Below, piece after piece: positions 26,142 to 34,769 of a DNA stretch of 64,000 nt. Position 1 is the first letter of the stretch. Each line of letters starts with the position of its first letter. The position numbers were made by a program, and so were the translations under genes. The notes under the pieces were generated by a model. The model saw only the letters and a program-made list of their open reading frames with translations, was not told where the DNA came from and did not search any database. Origin of the DNA: Shimia_B sp038525525 (GTDB lineage Bacteria > Pseudomonadota > Alphaproteobacteria > Rhodobacterales > Rhodobacteraceae); NCBI GenBank assembly GCA_038525525.1, contig JBCBHO010000003.1, forward strand, positions 372,001-436,000, written 5' to 3'.

Positions 26142-27085
26142 TCTTCCTCGTCTGGGCCCTTGCGGCCTCGGGCGAAACGCTTCGCATCGCAAGCTACAAC
26201 ACCGAGCTCACGCGCGACGGACCCGGGCTCTTGGTGCGGGATCTGGGCCGAGGAGCCGAAGACATCGACTTCGTGCTCGCCCGCATGGCGGAGGTCGATG
26301 CCGACCTCTGGGTGCTGCAGAATTTCGATTTCGACCTCGATGGCGTGGCGCTTTCGCGCTTCGCCGCAGCCGCGGGCTATGCGCACAGCTTCACGCAGGC
26401 GCCCAACGGCGGCCGGCAGAGCGGGGTCGATCTCGATGGCGATGGCCGCCTCGGCGGGCGGGATGACAGTCAGGGTTTCGGCTGGTTCTCTGGGCAGGGC
26501 GGCATGGCCGTGCTCTCTCGCTACCCGGTCACCCTGCGCGCCGATGAGACGGCGCGTCTCTGGGCCGACATCCCATGGGCGACGCTGCCCGAGACGATGG
26601 ATGCGGAGGCGCGCGCCGTGCAGCGCCTGTCCTCCAAGGCCCATTGGGCGCTGCGCGTTGATTTCCCCGGCGGCCCGCTCACCGTGCTTGCGGCCCATGC
26701 CACGCCGCCGGTCTTCGACGGGCCCGAGGATCGCAACGGCCTTCGCAACGCCGACGAGATCAGGCTTCTCGGCGAGATGCTGGAGGCCATCGCGGGCCCG
26801 GCGGTGATCGCGGCGAACCTCAACGTCGACCCCGTGCGCGGCGAGGGCCGGCGGGCAGTCATCGCGGAGCTTCTCGCGCATCCGCGGTTGCGCGACCCTT
26901 TGCCAGGAGACGTCACCGTGGATTTTGGGGCGGAGTCGGGCGGCAGACTCCGGGTGACCTACGTCTTGCCCACCCGCGATCTCGGCCTCTCGGGCGCCGG
27001 GATCTTTCGGTACGGCAGCCGACCGGAGGGCTTCACCCGGCACGACCCCGTCTGGATCGATATCAAGCTGCCCGTGGGCGAGTGA
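26138..27085 (+). CDS. Endonuclease/exonuclease/phosphatase-family protein
   Basis: DNase I-fold hydrolase, probably exported. Motifs: TLRIASYNTELTRDGPG (N-terminal strand with the metal-site Asn), DADLWVLQNFDFDLDG in the place of the usual metal-ligand Glu region, a calcium-loop-like VDLDGDGRLGGRDD, LTVLAAHATPPVFDGPEDRN with the catalytic His, VIAANLNVDPVRGEG (the usual GDFN Asp replaced by Asn), and a terminal FTRHDPVWIDI. The start is uncertain: ATG codons exist only at 26003 and 26018 inside the preceding gene, whereas a CTG at 26138 overlaps its TGA and begins a hydrophobic signal-like LIFLVWALAASG after GAGGAG. I used 26138. Confidence 0.75.
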   Translation: MIFLVWALAASGETLRIASYNTELTRDGPGLLVRDLGRGAEDIDFVLARMAEVDADLWVLQNFDFDLDGVALSRFAAAAGYAHSFTQAPNGGRQSGVDLDGDGRLGGRDDSQGFGWFSGQGGMAVLSRYPVTLRADETARLWADIPWATLPETMDAEARAVQRLSSKAHWALRVDFPGGPLTVLAAHATPPVFDGPEDRNGLRNADEIRLLGEMLEAIAGPAVIAANLNVDPVRGEGRRAVIAELLAHPRLRDPLPGDVTVDFGAESGGRLRVTYVLPTRDLGLSGAGIFRYGSRPEGFTRHDPVWIDIKLPVGE

Positions 27086-27203
27086 CTCCCCCGTATCGCA
27101 TTCTTTAACGTCAGCATTCACCTCGGCCGCCCGGCTTGACCCCCCCGAACGCGGCGGCTACCGCCCTCGAGACACCCCTCTGAGGCCACACGCGGAGCGA
27201 CCC

Positions 27204-28298
27204 ATGACAAAATCCCTGCTCATCCTGCCCGGCGACGGCATCGGCCCGGAGGTGATGGCCGAGGTCCGCAAGGTGATCGACTGGATGGAGAGCCAGTGTC
27301 ACGCCTTCGACGTGAGCGAGGATCTCGTGGGCGGCGCAGCTTACGACGCCCATGGCACGCCGTTGACCGACGCCACGATGCAGAAGGCGCAAGAGGTGGA
27401 CGCCGTCCTTCTCGGCGCGGTGGGCGGGTACAAGTATGACAAGCTCGATTTCTCCGTGAAACCCGAGCGCGGGCTCCTGCGGCTCCGAAAGGAGATGGAC
27501 CTCTTCGCCAATCTCCGCCCGGCCCAGTGCTTTGACGCGCTGGCGGAGTTCTCCTCGCTGAAGAAGGAGGTCGTGGCAGGCCTCGACATCGTCATTATCC
27601 GCGAGCTCACCTCGGGCATCTATTTCGGCGAGCCGCGCGGGATCATCAAGGAAGGCAACGAGCGGGTGGGCATCAACACCCAGCGCTACACCGAGAGCGA
27701 GATCGCCCGCGTGGCCCGCGCCGCCTTCGAGCTCGCGCGGAAGCGGCAGGGCCGTGTTTGCTCCATGGAAAAGGCCAACGTGATGGAGTCGGGCATCCTC
27801 TGGCGCGATGTCGTCACCGAGGTCCATGCTGAATACGAAGACGTGGCGCTCTCGCACATGTACGCCGATGCCGGCGCCATGCAACTCGTCCGCGACCCCA
27901 AGCAATTCGACGTCATCGTGACCGACAACCTCTTCGGCGATCTTCTCTCCGACGCCGCCGCCATGCTTACCGGCTCTCTCGGGATGCTGCCCTCCGCCTC
28001 CCTCGGCGCGCCCATGGAAAATGGCCGTCCGAAAGCGCTCTATGAGCCCGTCCACGGCTCTGCGCCCGACATCGCCGGGCAGGGGAAGGCCAACCCCTGC
28101 GCCTGCATCCTGAGCTTTGCCATGGCGCTGCGCTACTCGTTTGACATGGGCGCGGAGGCCACGCGTCTCGAGCAGGCGGTGGAGCAGGTGCTCCGCGACG
28201 GCGTTCGCACGCCCGACCTCATGCAGGCGGATGGCGGCACCCCCGCGACGACTGCCGAGATGGGCGACGCCGTGGTCGCTGCGCTCGCCGCGGGCTGA
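27204..28298 (+). CDS. leuB: 3-isopropylmalate dehydrogenase
   Basis: NAD-dependent oxidative decarboxylation of 3-isopropylmalate, the last dedicated step before transamination to leucine. 364 residues. Motifs: LLILPGDGIGPEVMAEV, VLLGAVGGYKYD, ELTSGIYFGEPRG, RVCSMEKANVMESG, the metal/NAD site DVIVTDNLFGDLLSDAAAMLTGS, and LYEPVHGSAPDIAGQGKANP. Starts at the ATG at 27204 after CGGAGCGA. It lies 2.9 kb downstream of leuC on the same strand. Confidence 0.97.
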   Translation: MTKSLLILPGDGIGPEVMAEVRKVIDWMESQCHAFDVSEDLVGGAAYDAHGTPLTDATMQKAQEVDAVLLGAVGGYKYDKLDFSVKPERGLLRLRKEMDLFANLRPAQCFDALAEFSSLKKEVVAGLDIVIIRELTSGIYFGEPRGIIKEGNERVGINTQRYTESEIARVARAAFELARKRQGRVCSMEKANVMESGILWRDVVTEVHAEYEDVALSHMYADAGAMQLVRDPKQFDVIVTDNLFGDLLSDAAAMLTGSLGMLPSASLGAPMENGRPKALYEPVHGSAPDIAGQGKANPCACILSFAMALRYSFDMGAEATRLEQAVEQVLRDGVRTPDLMQADGGTPATTAEMGDAVVAALAAG

Positions 28299-28417
28299 GG
28301 TCCAAACCTGCGCGATTTCCGGGCAGGCGGGCCCTTCGCGTCTGCCGCTCGGTCCGCTCTGCCTTGTTCTCTGCGCCGCGGCCCATAAAGTGACCGCGGC
28401 TGGGAAAGGAGGCCCTC

Positions 28418-29440
28418 ATGTCGGTCAATCTGCGCGCCGTGACGCTCGCGCTGGCGGCTTTTGGGCTATTCGCGACCCATGACGTGATCGTCAAGCTCCT
28501 CGGGGCCGACTACTCTGCCTTTCAGATCGTCTTCTTCTCGGTCCTCTTCAGCTTTCCCGTGGCCACGGTCCTGCTCCTGCGAGACGAGACCTCCGGCACG
28601 CTCATTCCGAAGCACCCCTGGTGGGTCATCGCGCGCACGCTGGCTGCGGTCATCACCGGGGCGGCCGCCTTCTATGCGTTCTCCGTGCTGCCCCTGGCGC
28701 AGGTCTACGCGATCCTCTTCGCCTCGCCGCTCCTCATCACCATCATGTCGGTGCCGTTTCTCGGCGAAAAGGTGGGCCTCCGGCGCGGTCTCGCGGTGCT
28801 CGTGGGGCTGGGCGGCGTCCTCGTGGTGCTCAATCCCGGCGCTACCACGCTCGGCTTCGGCCATCTCGCTGCGCTCACCTGCGCGCTTTTCGGCTCCTTT
28901 GCCTCCATCGTGGTGCGCAAGATCGGGCGGGAGGAGCGGTCCATCGTGCTCGTGCTCTACCCGCTCGTGACGAACTTCGTCCTGATGGGCGCGCTGATGC
29001 CGCTCGTCTACCGGCCCATGCCGGTGGAGCATCTGGGCCTATCCTTCGCGATGGCCGCGCTGGCCATGGTGGCCATGCTCTGCCTGATCGCCGCCTACAA
29101 GGCGGGCGAGGCCGCCATCGTGGCGCCCATGCAATACAGCCAGATCCTCTGGGCCACCGCCTATGGCGCGCTCTTCTTTGGCGAGCTGCCGCGGCTCAAC
29201 ACCGCCATCGGCGCGGCGATCATCATCGCCGCGGGCGTCTACATCGTGCTCCGCGAGAGCCGGAAGCCCGGCAGCCAGGCCCCGGTGTTGCGCACCCGCA
29301 CGCGCCTCGATACGGGCACCGTCCCCCGGGTGAGCACGCTCATCCGCGCGAGCGGTGCGGAGCCGCCCAACGCGCCCGCGCCCGGCGCGGTCGGGGCCAG
29401 CCCCTCGCGCGGGATGCGCGGCCTGCCCGGGCGCGGCTAG
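28418..29440 (+). CDS. DMT-superfamily (EamA) transporter
   Basis: Inner-membrane permease of 340 residues with ten predicted helices in two EamA repeats (residues ~5-140 and ~150-285). The first repeat ends GLGGVLVVLNPGATTLGFG; the second holds VAPMQYSQILWATAYGALFFGELPRLNTAIGAAIIIAAGVYIVLRE. A 55-residue Pro/Arg/Gly-rich cytoplasmic tail follows. AAAGGAGG lies upstream of the ATG. The substrate cannot be inferred. It is followed by tRNA-Pro. Confidence 0.88.
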   Translation: MSVNLRAVTLALAAFGLFATHDVIVKLLGADYSAFQIVFFSVLFSFPVATVLLLRDETSGTLIPKHPWWVIARTLAAVITGAAAFYAFSVLPLAQVYAILFASPLLITIMSVPFLGEKVGLRRGLAVLVGLGGVLVVLNPGATTLGFGHLAALTCALFGSFASIVVRKIGREERSIVLVLYPLVTNFVLMGALMPLVYRPMPVEHLGLSFAMAALAMVAMLCLIAAYKAGEAAIVAPMQYSQILWATAYGALFFGELPRLNTAIGAAIIIAAGVYIVLRESRKPGSQAPVLRTRTRLDTGTVPRVSTLIRASGAEPPNAPAPGAVGASPSRGMRGLPGRG

Positions 29441-29496
29441 CCACCGCGAATCCCCTTGCCAAGCGATAGGCGCGCCGCTAGGCACCGCGCCACGGT

Positions 29497-29573
29497 CGGA
29501 GTGTAGCTCAGCCTGGTAGAGCACTGTCTTCGGGAGGCAGGGGTCGTGAGTTCGAATCTCGCCACTCCGACCA
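29497..29573 (+). tRNA. tRNA-Pro(CGG)
   Basis: 77 bases including an encoded CCA. Acceptor CGGAGTG pairs with CACTCCG. The D arm is GCTC/GAGC. The anticodon stem CTGTC/GGCAG encloses the loop TTCGGGA, giving anticodon CGG followed by G37. The T arm is GTGAG-TTCGAAT-CTCGC (one mismatch-free 5-bp stem with G-C and T-G style pairing). The fold is complete. No integrase or repeat of its 3' end was noticed nearby. Confidence 0.93.
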
Positions 29574-29607
29574 ATTCAGCCCCTTCGCATCGCCCTAGAC
29601 CGCGCGG

Positions 29608-30810
29608 CTAGATCACCGCGTGCTCCACGAACTTGCGTCCCTCGGCGACGCGGGTGACGGCGAATTCGGACATGTCGATGCTCTGGTAAGCGCCGGTCAT
29701 GAGCCATTCGGCCGTGGCGCGGCCCATGGCCGTGCTCTGCTGGAGCCCGTGGCCGGAAAAGCCGTTGAGGAACGTGAGGTTCACTGCCTCGGGGTGGGTG
29801 CCCATGAGCGCGTTGTGGTCGAAGGGATTGTACTCGTAATGCCCTGCCCACTCGCTCACCACCTTCACACGCTCGAAGGCGGGGATCCTGTGCGCGATGG
29901 CCGGCCATGCCTTCTCCATCCACACGTCGCCGTCCATGGTGAAATCGGTGGGGTCTACGGCGGGATCGTCGTCTGGCGTGGCACCCACGAGGTAGGTCTT
30001 TGGCCCGTCCTGCCGGACATGGACGCCGGAAGGGTCGATCGTGAGCGGCAGGTCGCGGTCGAGCGGGTCTGCCGCGGAGATGATGTAAGTGTAGCGCTTG
30101 CGTGGCTCCACGGGCAGCGCGATCCCGGCCATGGCCGCGACGGTGGCCGCGCGGGGGCCGGCGGCGTTGAGCACCTGCCCGCAGGCCACCGCCTCCCCTG
30201 ACTCCAATTCCACATGGGTGATCTTCGCCCCGTCCATGCGAAGCCCCGTCGCGCGGTTCCTGCAGTATTCCACGCCGCGTTCCCGGGCGAGCCGGCGGAA
30301 CCATTCGAAAAGCGTGCCGCCGTCGAAATACCCCTCGTCGCGCGTGTTGATCGTGCCGATGGCGATGTCGTCGAGGTGATAGAACGGATACCGCGCGGCG
30401 ATCTCCTCGCGGTCGAGCACTTCGGTGGCCGCGCCGGCGGCCCGCTGTAGCGCCGCCCGCCCGCGCAGGTCCTCGGCGCGGGAGGCATCGGCGGCGAGAT
30501 AGAGGTAGCCGTAGCTCTGCAGGAGGATCTCGGGCACGCGGTCATCGCCCATTTCCTCCGCCGCGTTCTTGATGAAATGCGCGCCGAACTGGCTGATCTC
30601 GATGTTGAGCGGGTTGGTGAATTGCTGACGGATGCAGCTGTTGGTGTGAGCGGTGGAAGTGTGCGCGTAGCTTGGGTCCATCTCCACCACGAGCACGCGG
30701 CCGGTAAACCCAAGCTTCGTGAGCCAGAACGCCGTGGAGGAGCCCATCATCGCCCCACCGATGATGACGATGTCGTAGCTCGCGTGCTTCGGTGTCTGCC
30801 AGTCGGTCAT
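29608..30810 (-). CDS. FAD-dependent amine/sarcosine-oxidase-like oxidoreductase (DAO family)
   Basis: A 400-residue flavoprotein of the D-amino-acid oxidase/glycine oxidase fold. The FAD dinucleotide-binding motif is near the start (YDIVIIGGAMMGSSTAFWL, residues ~12-30). It continues with DPSYAHTSTAHTNSCIRQQF, a substrate domain with RKRYTYIISAADPLD, and the C-terminal FAD contact FNGFSGHGLQQSTAMGRATAEW. It overlaps the upstream HyuA-HyuB gene by four bases (ATGA), so the two are translationally coupled. The pair suggests catabolism of a cyclic or N-substituted amino acid: ring opening, then oxidation of the product. The frame continuing to 31623 is overlap with the hydantoinase gene. Confidence 0.88.
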   Translation of the reverse strand: MTDWQTPKHASYDIVIIGGAMMGSSTAFWLTKLGFTGRVLVVEMDPSYAHTSTAHTNSCIRQQFTNPLNIEISQFGAHFIKNAAEEMGDDRVPEILLQSYGYLYLAADASRAEDLRGRAALQRAAGAATEVLDREEIAARYPFYHLDDIAIGTINTRDEGYFDGGTLFEWFRRLARERGVEYCRNRATGLRMDGAKITHVELESGEAVACGQVLNAAGPRAATVAAMAGIALPVEPRKRYTYIISAADPLDRDLPLTIDPSGVHVRQDGPKTYLVGATPDDDPAVDPTDFTMDGDVWMEKAWPAIAHRIPAFERVKVVSEWAGHYEYNPFDHNALMGTHPEAVNLTFLNGFSGHGLQQSTAMGRATAEWLMTGAYQSIDMSEFAVTRVAEGRKFVEHAVI

Positions 30811-33800
30811 GGCGCGTCTCCCTTGGCGATGGTGGCGAGGACATCGGCGATCTCGTCCTCGGTCAAGCCGTAGATGCCGCGCGCCGCAGTCTCGGAGATG
30901 TATCCCATGGCGAAGTCGCGTTTCACCGCCGCCCGGTCGCGCATTTCTGGCGCACCGAAGCCCGCCCCGCCCGGGAAAGCCATGCGGACGATATCGCCCT
31001 CGGCCACGTATTGACGGCCTTTGCCGCGCATCGGGGTGCCGTCCTTCCGCGCGATCTCTGTCGCGCCGCCTTGGCCCCCGCCGCGCCGTCCGCGCGCGGG
31101 GTGGTGGACACGGTCGAGCATGGCGGAGATGTCGAATTCGTGGCCCGCGCGGGCGCCCACATCCATGAACTGCCCGAGCCCGCCCCGCTGCGCACCCGCG
31201 CCGCCCGAATCCGGGCGCAGCTCCTTGCGCCAGATGAGGACCGGGCCCACCTGCTCGGTGGCCTCCACGGGCATGGTCATGACGCCTGAGGGGAAGGCGG
31301 TGGCGCTGAGCCCGTCGAGCGTGGGTCGCGCGCCCGAGCCGCCGGAATTGAAGGTCAGCACCTCTGCGCGGCGGCCCTCCCGCCCGGTGGGGCGGAGCGA
31401 GACCTGGAAGTTGCAGAGGCAGCCCGCGCCCTCGGCGGGCACGGTGTCCGGCAGGAGAGTGTCGAGCGCACCATAGATCGTGTCGGGCACCATGTGTCCG
31501 ATGACGTGCCTGAGCGCCACAGGCGCGGGGGGCGGCGCGTTCACGATGGTGCCTTCGGGCGCGGTCACCTCGAAGGGCGCGAGCGAAGCGGCGTTGTTCG
31601 GGATCTCCGGCGCGATGGCGCATTTGAGCGCGTAGCAGGCATAGGCCTTCGTGTAGACGAGGGGCACGTTGATCCCCTTCTTGTCCACGCCGCTTGTGCC
31701 CGCCCAGTCGCTCAGGATGCGGTCCTTCTCGATGGTGAGTTTGACCCGGAGGTCGATGGGCGCGGCGTAGCCGTCGATGCGCATGTGGCCCTCGGCCTCG
31801 CCGGGGGAGAGCGCATTGATGGCGGCCAGAGTGGCCTCGCGGGAGCGGGTGAGGATGAAATCCGAGAGCGCGCCGAGATCAGCGAGCGAGAACTCCGCCA
31901 TCATCTCATGCAAACGCCGCGCACCGATATCGTTGCAGGTGGCGAGCGCGAAGATGTCGCCCACGAGCTGGTCAGGCTCCCGTACATTGGCGCGGATGAT
32001 CGCGAGAAGCGTGGCATCCACCGTGCCCGCCCTGATGAAAGGCATCGTGGGGATCGCGAGCCCCTCTTCATGGACATCGTCGGCATCGGCTCCGAAGCCC
32101 CGCCCGCCGATATCGGTCACGTGCGCGGTGCAGGCGAAGAAGCCTGTGCGCGTGCCACGGTGGAAGACCGGCGTGACGATGGTGATGTCGTGCTTGTGGC
32201 CCGTCCCCTCCCAAGGATCGTTGGTGATGTAGACATCGCCCTCGTCCATCTCGGGAATGCGGCGGATGACGTGGCCCACGGCGTCGGCCATGGCGTTCAC
32301 ATGGCCAGGCGTGCCGGTGACGGCCTGCGCGAGCATCTCGCCCGCGGCGTTGTAGGCGCCCGCCGAGAGGTCCCCCGCCTCGCGGACGGAGGTGGAGAAG
32401 GCCGTGCGCACGAGGGCCTGCGCCTGTTCCTCGACGATGGAGATGAGGCGGTTCCACATGACCTGGTGCGCCACGGTCGAGATATCCGCCCCGCCCCGGA
32501 CCTGATCCGGGGCCTCCGAGAGCACGATGGTGCCGTCGGCGGCCTTGTGGGCGATCCGGCTCGACGGGACGACGATGGTGGTTTCGCGCTCCGTGATGAG
32601 CGCTGGGCCGGAGAGGGTGCTCCCTGCGTCGAACGCGTCCCGGTCGAGGAGCGCGGCCTCAACTGTCCCGCCCACGGCCGGATCGAAGAGCGTGCGGTGG
32701 GGGAGAGGTCCTCCCGGCTCGGGGGCCGGGGCAGGCAAAAGGTCGAGCCCGGAACGGGACGTGCTGTCGCCCCGGATCTGATCCGGGGCCTCCACCAGGG
32801 TCGTGGCATTCACCGACCAGACTGTGATCTCAGCCACCATGCCCGCCACAGTGCGGCTGAAGCGCTTTTCGTATTCCGCCTCGAAGAGCGCGAGGATCGT
32901 ATCCGCGTCAGGCAGGGCGGCCTGGGCGGCGGTGAGCATCACCGGGATCTCCCAGCCCTGGCCTCGGTAGCGCATGAAGACGCGGTGCTCGAGGACGATC
33001 TCCGCCTCCGCGTCGCAGGTGCGCACGAAGCCTGCCGCTTCCGCCTCCATCTCGGCAAAGAGCGTCGCGACACGTGCGCCGTCGAAGGCAGCCATGGGCA
33101 TGAAGACGGTGCGGTTGGCCTCGAAGGAGAACGGCGCGCGGAGGAAGCCGATGGCAGAGCCCACGCCCGCCCCGGCGGGCACCAGGCAGTTCGAAATGCC
33201 CAGCTTCTCGCAAAGCCGCGCAGCATGAAGCGGCGCCGCGCCACCGAACGCAATCATGGTGTAATCTGCGAGGTCCTCCCCGTTTTCGACGGCATGGACG
33301 CGGGCGGCATTGGCCATGTTCTCATCCACCACCTCGGCCAGTCCGAAGGCCGCCTCTTCTGCGCCCATGTCGAGCCGGGCGCCAAGCGCTTTCGAAAGCG
33401 CGTCTTCCGCGCTGGAGGTTACGAGCGGGATCGTGCCGCCGGCGAACCGCTCCGGGTCGAGCCGCCCGAGAACGAGGTCGGCATCGGTCACGGCGGGCCG
33501 CGTCCCGCCGCGCCCGTAGCAGGCCGGGCCGGGCTCGGAACCCGCGCTTTCGGGGCCCACGCGGATCTGGCCCATGCTATCCACTGAAGCGAGCGAACCA
33601 CCGCCCGCGCCGATCTCCACCATGTCGATGACGGGGATGGATATCGGCATGCCCGAGCCCTTCTTGAAGCGGTAGGAGCGTGCCACCTCGAAGACCCGCG
33701 CCGTTTTCGGCCGGCCATTCCGGATCAGGCAGATCTTCGCAGTCGTGCCTCCCATGTCGAAGCTCAGCACCTTCTCGAGCCCGTGCCGCGCGGCGATCTC

Positions 33801-34616
33801 GGCAGCGAACACGGCGCCCCCGGCTGGGCCTGACTCGACGAGCCGCACCGGAAACTCGGCGGCGCTTTCGAGCGAAATGATCCCGCCGCCGGAATGCATC
33901 AGGAAAATCGGGCAAGACGCGCCCTCGGCGGTGAGTCGGGCCTCGAGCCGCAGGAGATAGTTCTTCATGAGCGGCTGGATGTAGGCGTTGGCGATGGTCG
34001 TGTTGAAGCGCTCGTATTCCCGCATCTGCGGCGACACATCCGAAGAGAGCGAGATCATCACGTCCGGGAGCCGCGCGCTCAGCACTTCGCGCACCAGCCG
34101 CTCATGGGCAGGGTTGGCATAGGCATGGAGAAACCCGACCGCGATGGCCGCGTAGCCGCCCTCGGCGAGCCGCTCCGCGAGCGCTTCGATCTCCGCCCGC
34201 ACGAGGGGCACGAGCACGCCGCCGTCGGCGTCCATCCGTTCGCGGAGGGTGAAGCGGCGGTGGCGGGGGATGAGCGGCTCTGGCAGCGTCAGGTTGAGGT
34301 CGTACTGCTCGAACCGGCTTTCGGTGCGCATCTCTATCACGTCGCGAAAGCCCTCGGTCGTCACGAAGGCCGTGCGCGCCCCACGGCGCTCGATGAGTGC
34401 GTTGGTCGCGAGCGTCGTGCCGTGGATGATCTGGGTGATCTGGCCCGCTGCGATCCCCGCCGCGGCGCAGACCTTGGCCATCCCCGCCACGATGGCATCC
34501 TCGGGCGCCGCATAGGTCGTGAGGACCTTGGTGGAGCGCTGGCCGAACGGGCCTTCGAGGACGACATCAGTGAACGTCCCGCCGATATCGACTCCCATCC
34601 TGATCCTGTCCGCCAC
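30807..34616 (-). CDS. Fused HyuA-HyuB hydantoinase / 5-oxoprolinase
   Basis: ATP-dependent ring-opening enzyme of the 5-oxoprolinase/N-methylhydantoinase family, with both subunits in one 1269-residue chain as in OplAH. The HyuA ATPase part (residues ~1-680) starts MGVDIGGTFTDVV, then HGTTLATNALIERRGA, and LSFDMGGTTAKICL. The HyuB part (from ~700) begins VMWNRLISIVEEQAQALVRTAFSTSVREAGDLSAG and contains ITNDPWEGTGHKHDITIV, TAHVTDIGG, and FNSGGSGARP. The linker contains two in-frame palindromic insertions encoding PDQ(I/V)RG. Starts: GTG ending 34616 (GGAG upstream) preferred over GTG 34628 or ATG 34598. It is divergent from the CPA2 antiporter. The substrate is not certain. Confidence 0.9.
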   Translation of the reverse strand: MADRIRMGVDIGGTFTDVVLEGPFGQRSTKVLTTYAAPEDAIVAGMAKVCAAAGIAAGQITQIIHGTTLATNALIERRGARTAFVTTEGFRDVIEMRTESRFEQYDLNLTLPEPLIPRHRRFTLRERMDADGGVLVPLVRAEIEALAERLAEGGYAAIAVGFLHAYANPAHERLVREVLSARLPDVMISLSSDVSPQMREYERFNTTIANAYIQPLMKNYLLRLEARLTAEGASCPIFLMHSGGGIISLESAAEFPVRLVESGPAGGAVFAAEIAARHGLEKVLSFDMGGTTAKICLIRNGRPKTARVFEVARSYRFKKGSGMPISIPVIDMVEIGAGGGSLASVDSMGQIRVGPESAGSEPGPACYGRGGTRPAVTDADLVLGRLDPERFAGGTIPLVTSSAEDALSKALGARLDMGAEEAAFGLAEVVDENMANAARVHAVENGEDLADYTMIAFGGAAPLHAARLCEKLGISNCLVPAGAGVGSAIGFLRAPFSFEANRTVFMPMAAFDGARVATLFAEMEAEAAGFVRTCDAEAEIVLEHRVFMRYRGQGWEIPVMLTAAQAALPDADTILALFEAEYEKRFSRTVAGMVAEITVWSVNATTLVEAPDQIRGDSTSRSGLDLLPAPAPEPGGPLPHRTLFDPAVGGTVEAALLDRDAFDAGSTLSGPALITERETTIVVPSSRIAHKAADGTIVLSEAPDQVRGGADISTVAHQVMWNRLISIVEEQAQALVRTAFSTSVREAGDLSAGAYNAAGEMLAQAVTGTPGHVNAMADAVGHVIRRIPEMDEGDVYITNDPWEGTGHKHDITIVTPVFHRGTRTGFFACTAHVTDIGGRGFGADADDVHEEGLAIPTMPFIRAGTVDATLLAIIRANVREPDQLVGDIFALATCNDIGARRLHEMMAEFSLADLGALSDFILTRSREATLAAINALSPGEAEGHMRIDGYAAPIDLRVKLTIEKDRILSDWAGTSGVDKKGINVPLVYTKAYACYALKCAIAPEIPNNAASLAPFEVTAPEGTIVNAPPPAPVALRHVIGHMVPDTIYGALDTLLPDTVPAEGAGCLCNFQVSLRPTGREGRRAEVLTFNSGGSGARPTLDGLSATAFPSGVMTMPVEATEQVGPVLIWRKELRPDSGGAGAQRGGLGQFMDVGARAGHEFDISAMLDRVHHPARGRRGGGQGGATEIARKDGTPMRGKGRQYVAEGDIVRMAFPGGAGFGAPEMRDRAAVKRDFAMGYISETAARGIYGLTEDEIADVLATIAKGDAP
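32493..32513. repeat. Intragenic palindromic repeat, copy 1
   Basis: GCCCCGGA-CCTGA-TCCGGGGC, an 8-base perfect stem with a 5-base loop. On the coding strand it encodes APDQVRG within the HyuA-HyuB linker. It matches copy 2 except in the loop. Similar short palindromes encoding PDQ(V/I)RG are, to my recollection, frequent across Rhodobacterales and Sphingomonadales genomes. Confidence 0.8.
32769..32789. repeat. Intragenic palindromic repeat, copy 2
   Basis: GCCCCGGA-TCTGA-TCCGGGGC, the same 8-base arms as copy 1 located 276 bases away. It encodes APDQIRG in the same reading frame. Both copies lie between the HyuA and HyuB halves, where extra residues would be tolerated. Confidence 0.8.
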
Positions 34617-34769
34617 GTCCGTCTCCACCTCGCCTCATTGGCGTTGACGCTACCTGCCTCTTTCGGCGGCGGGAATGGCTTTCTGCGGAACCCGGCGGGG
34701 CGTGGCGATCCCGTGCTTTGACCGGCGGCACTTTGGCGGTAGGCCTTGGGCAACACGAAGGGTGCGCCA

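Noticed and set aside
29497..29573. tRNA-Pro as an integration site for the polysaccharide region
   Set aside because: The locus begins 8 kb away, no repeat of the tRNA 3' end was seen at 38 kb, and no integrase is present.
31494..33587. 697-residue plus-strand frame opposite the hydantoinase gene
   Set aside because: Shadow frame with His/Gly/Arg-rich composition and no recognisable domain.
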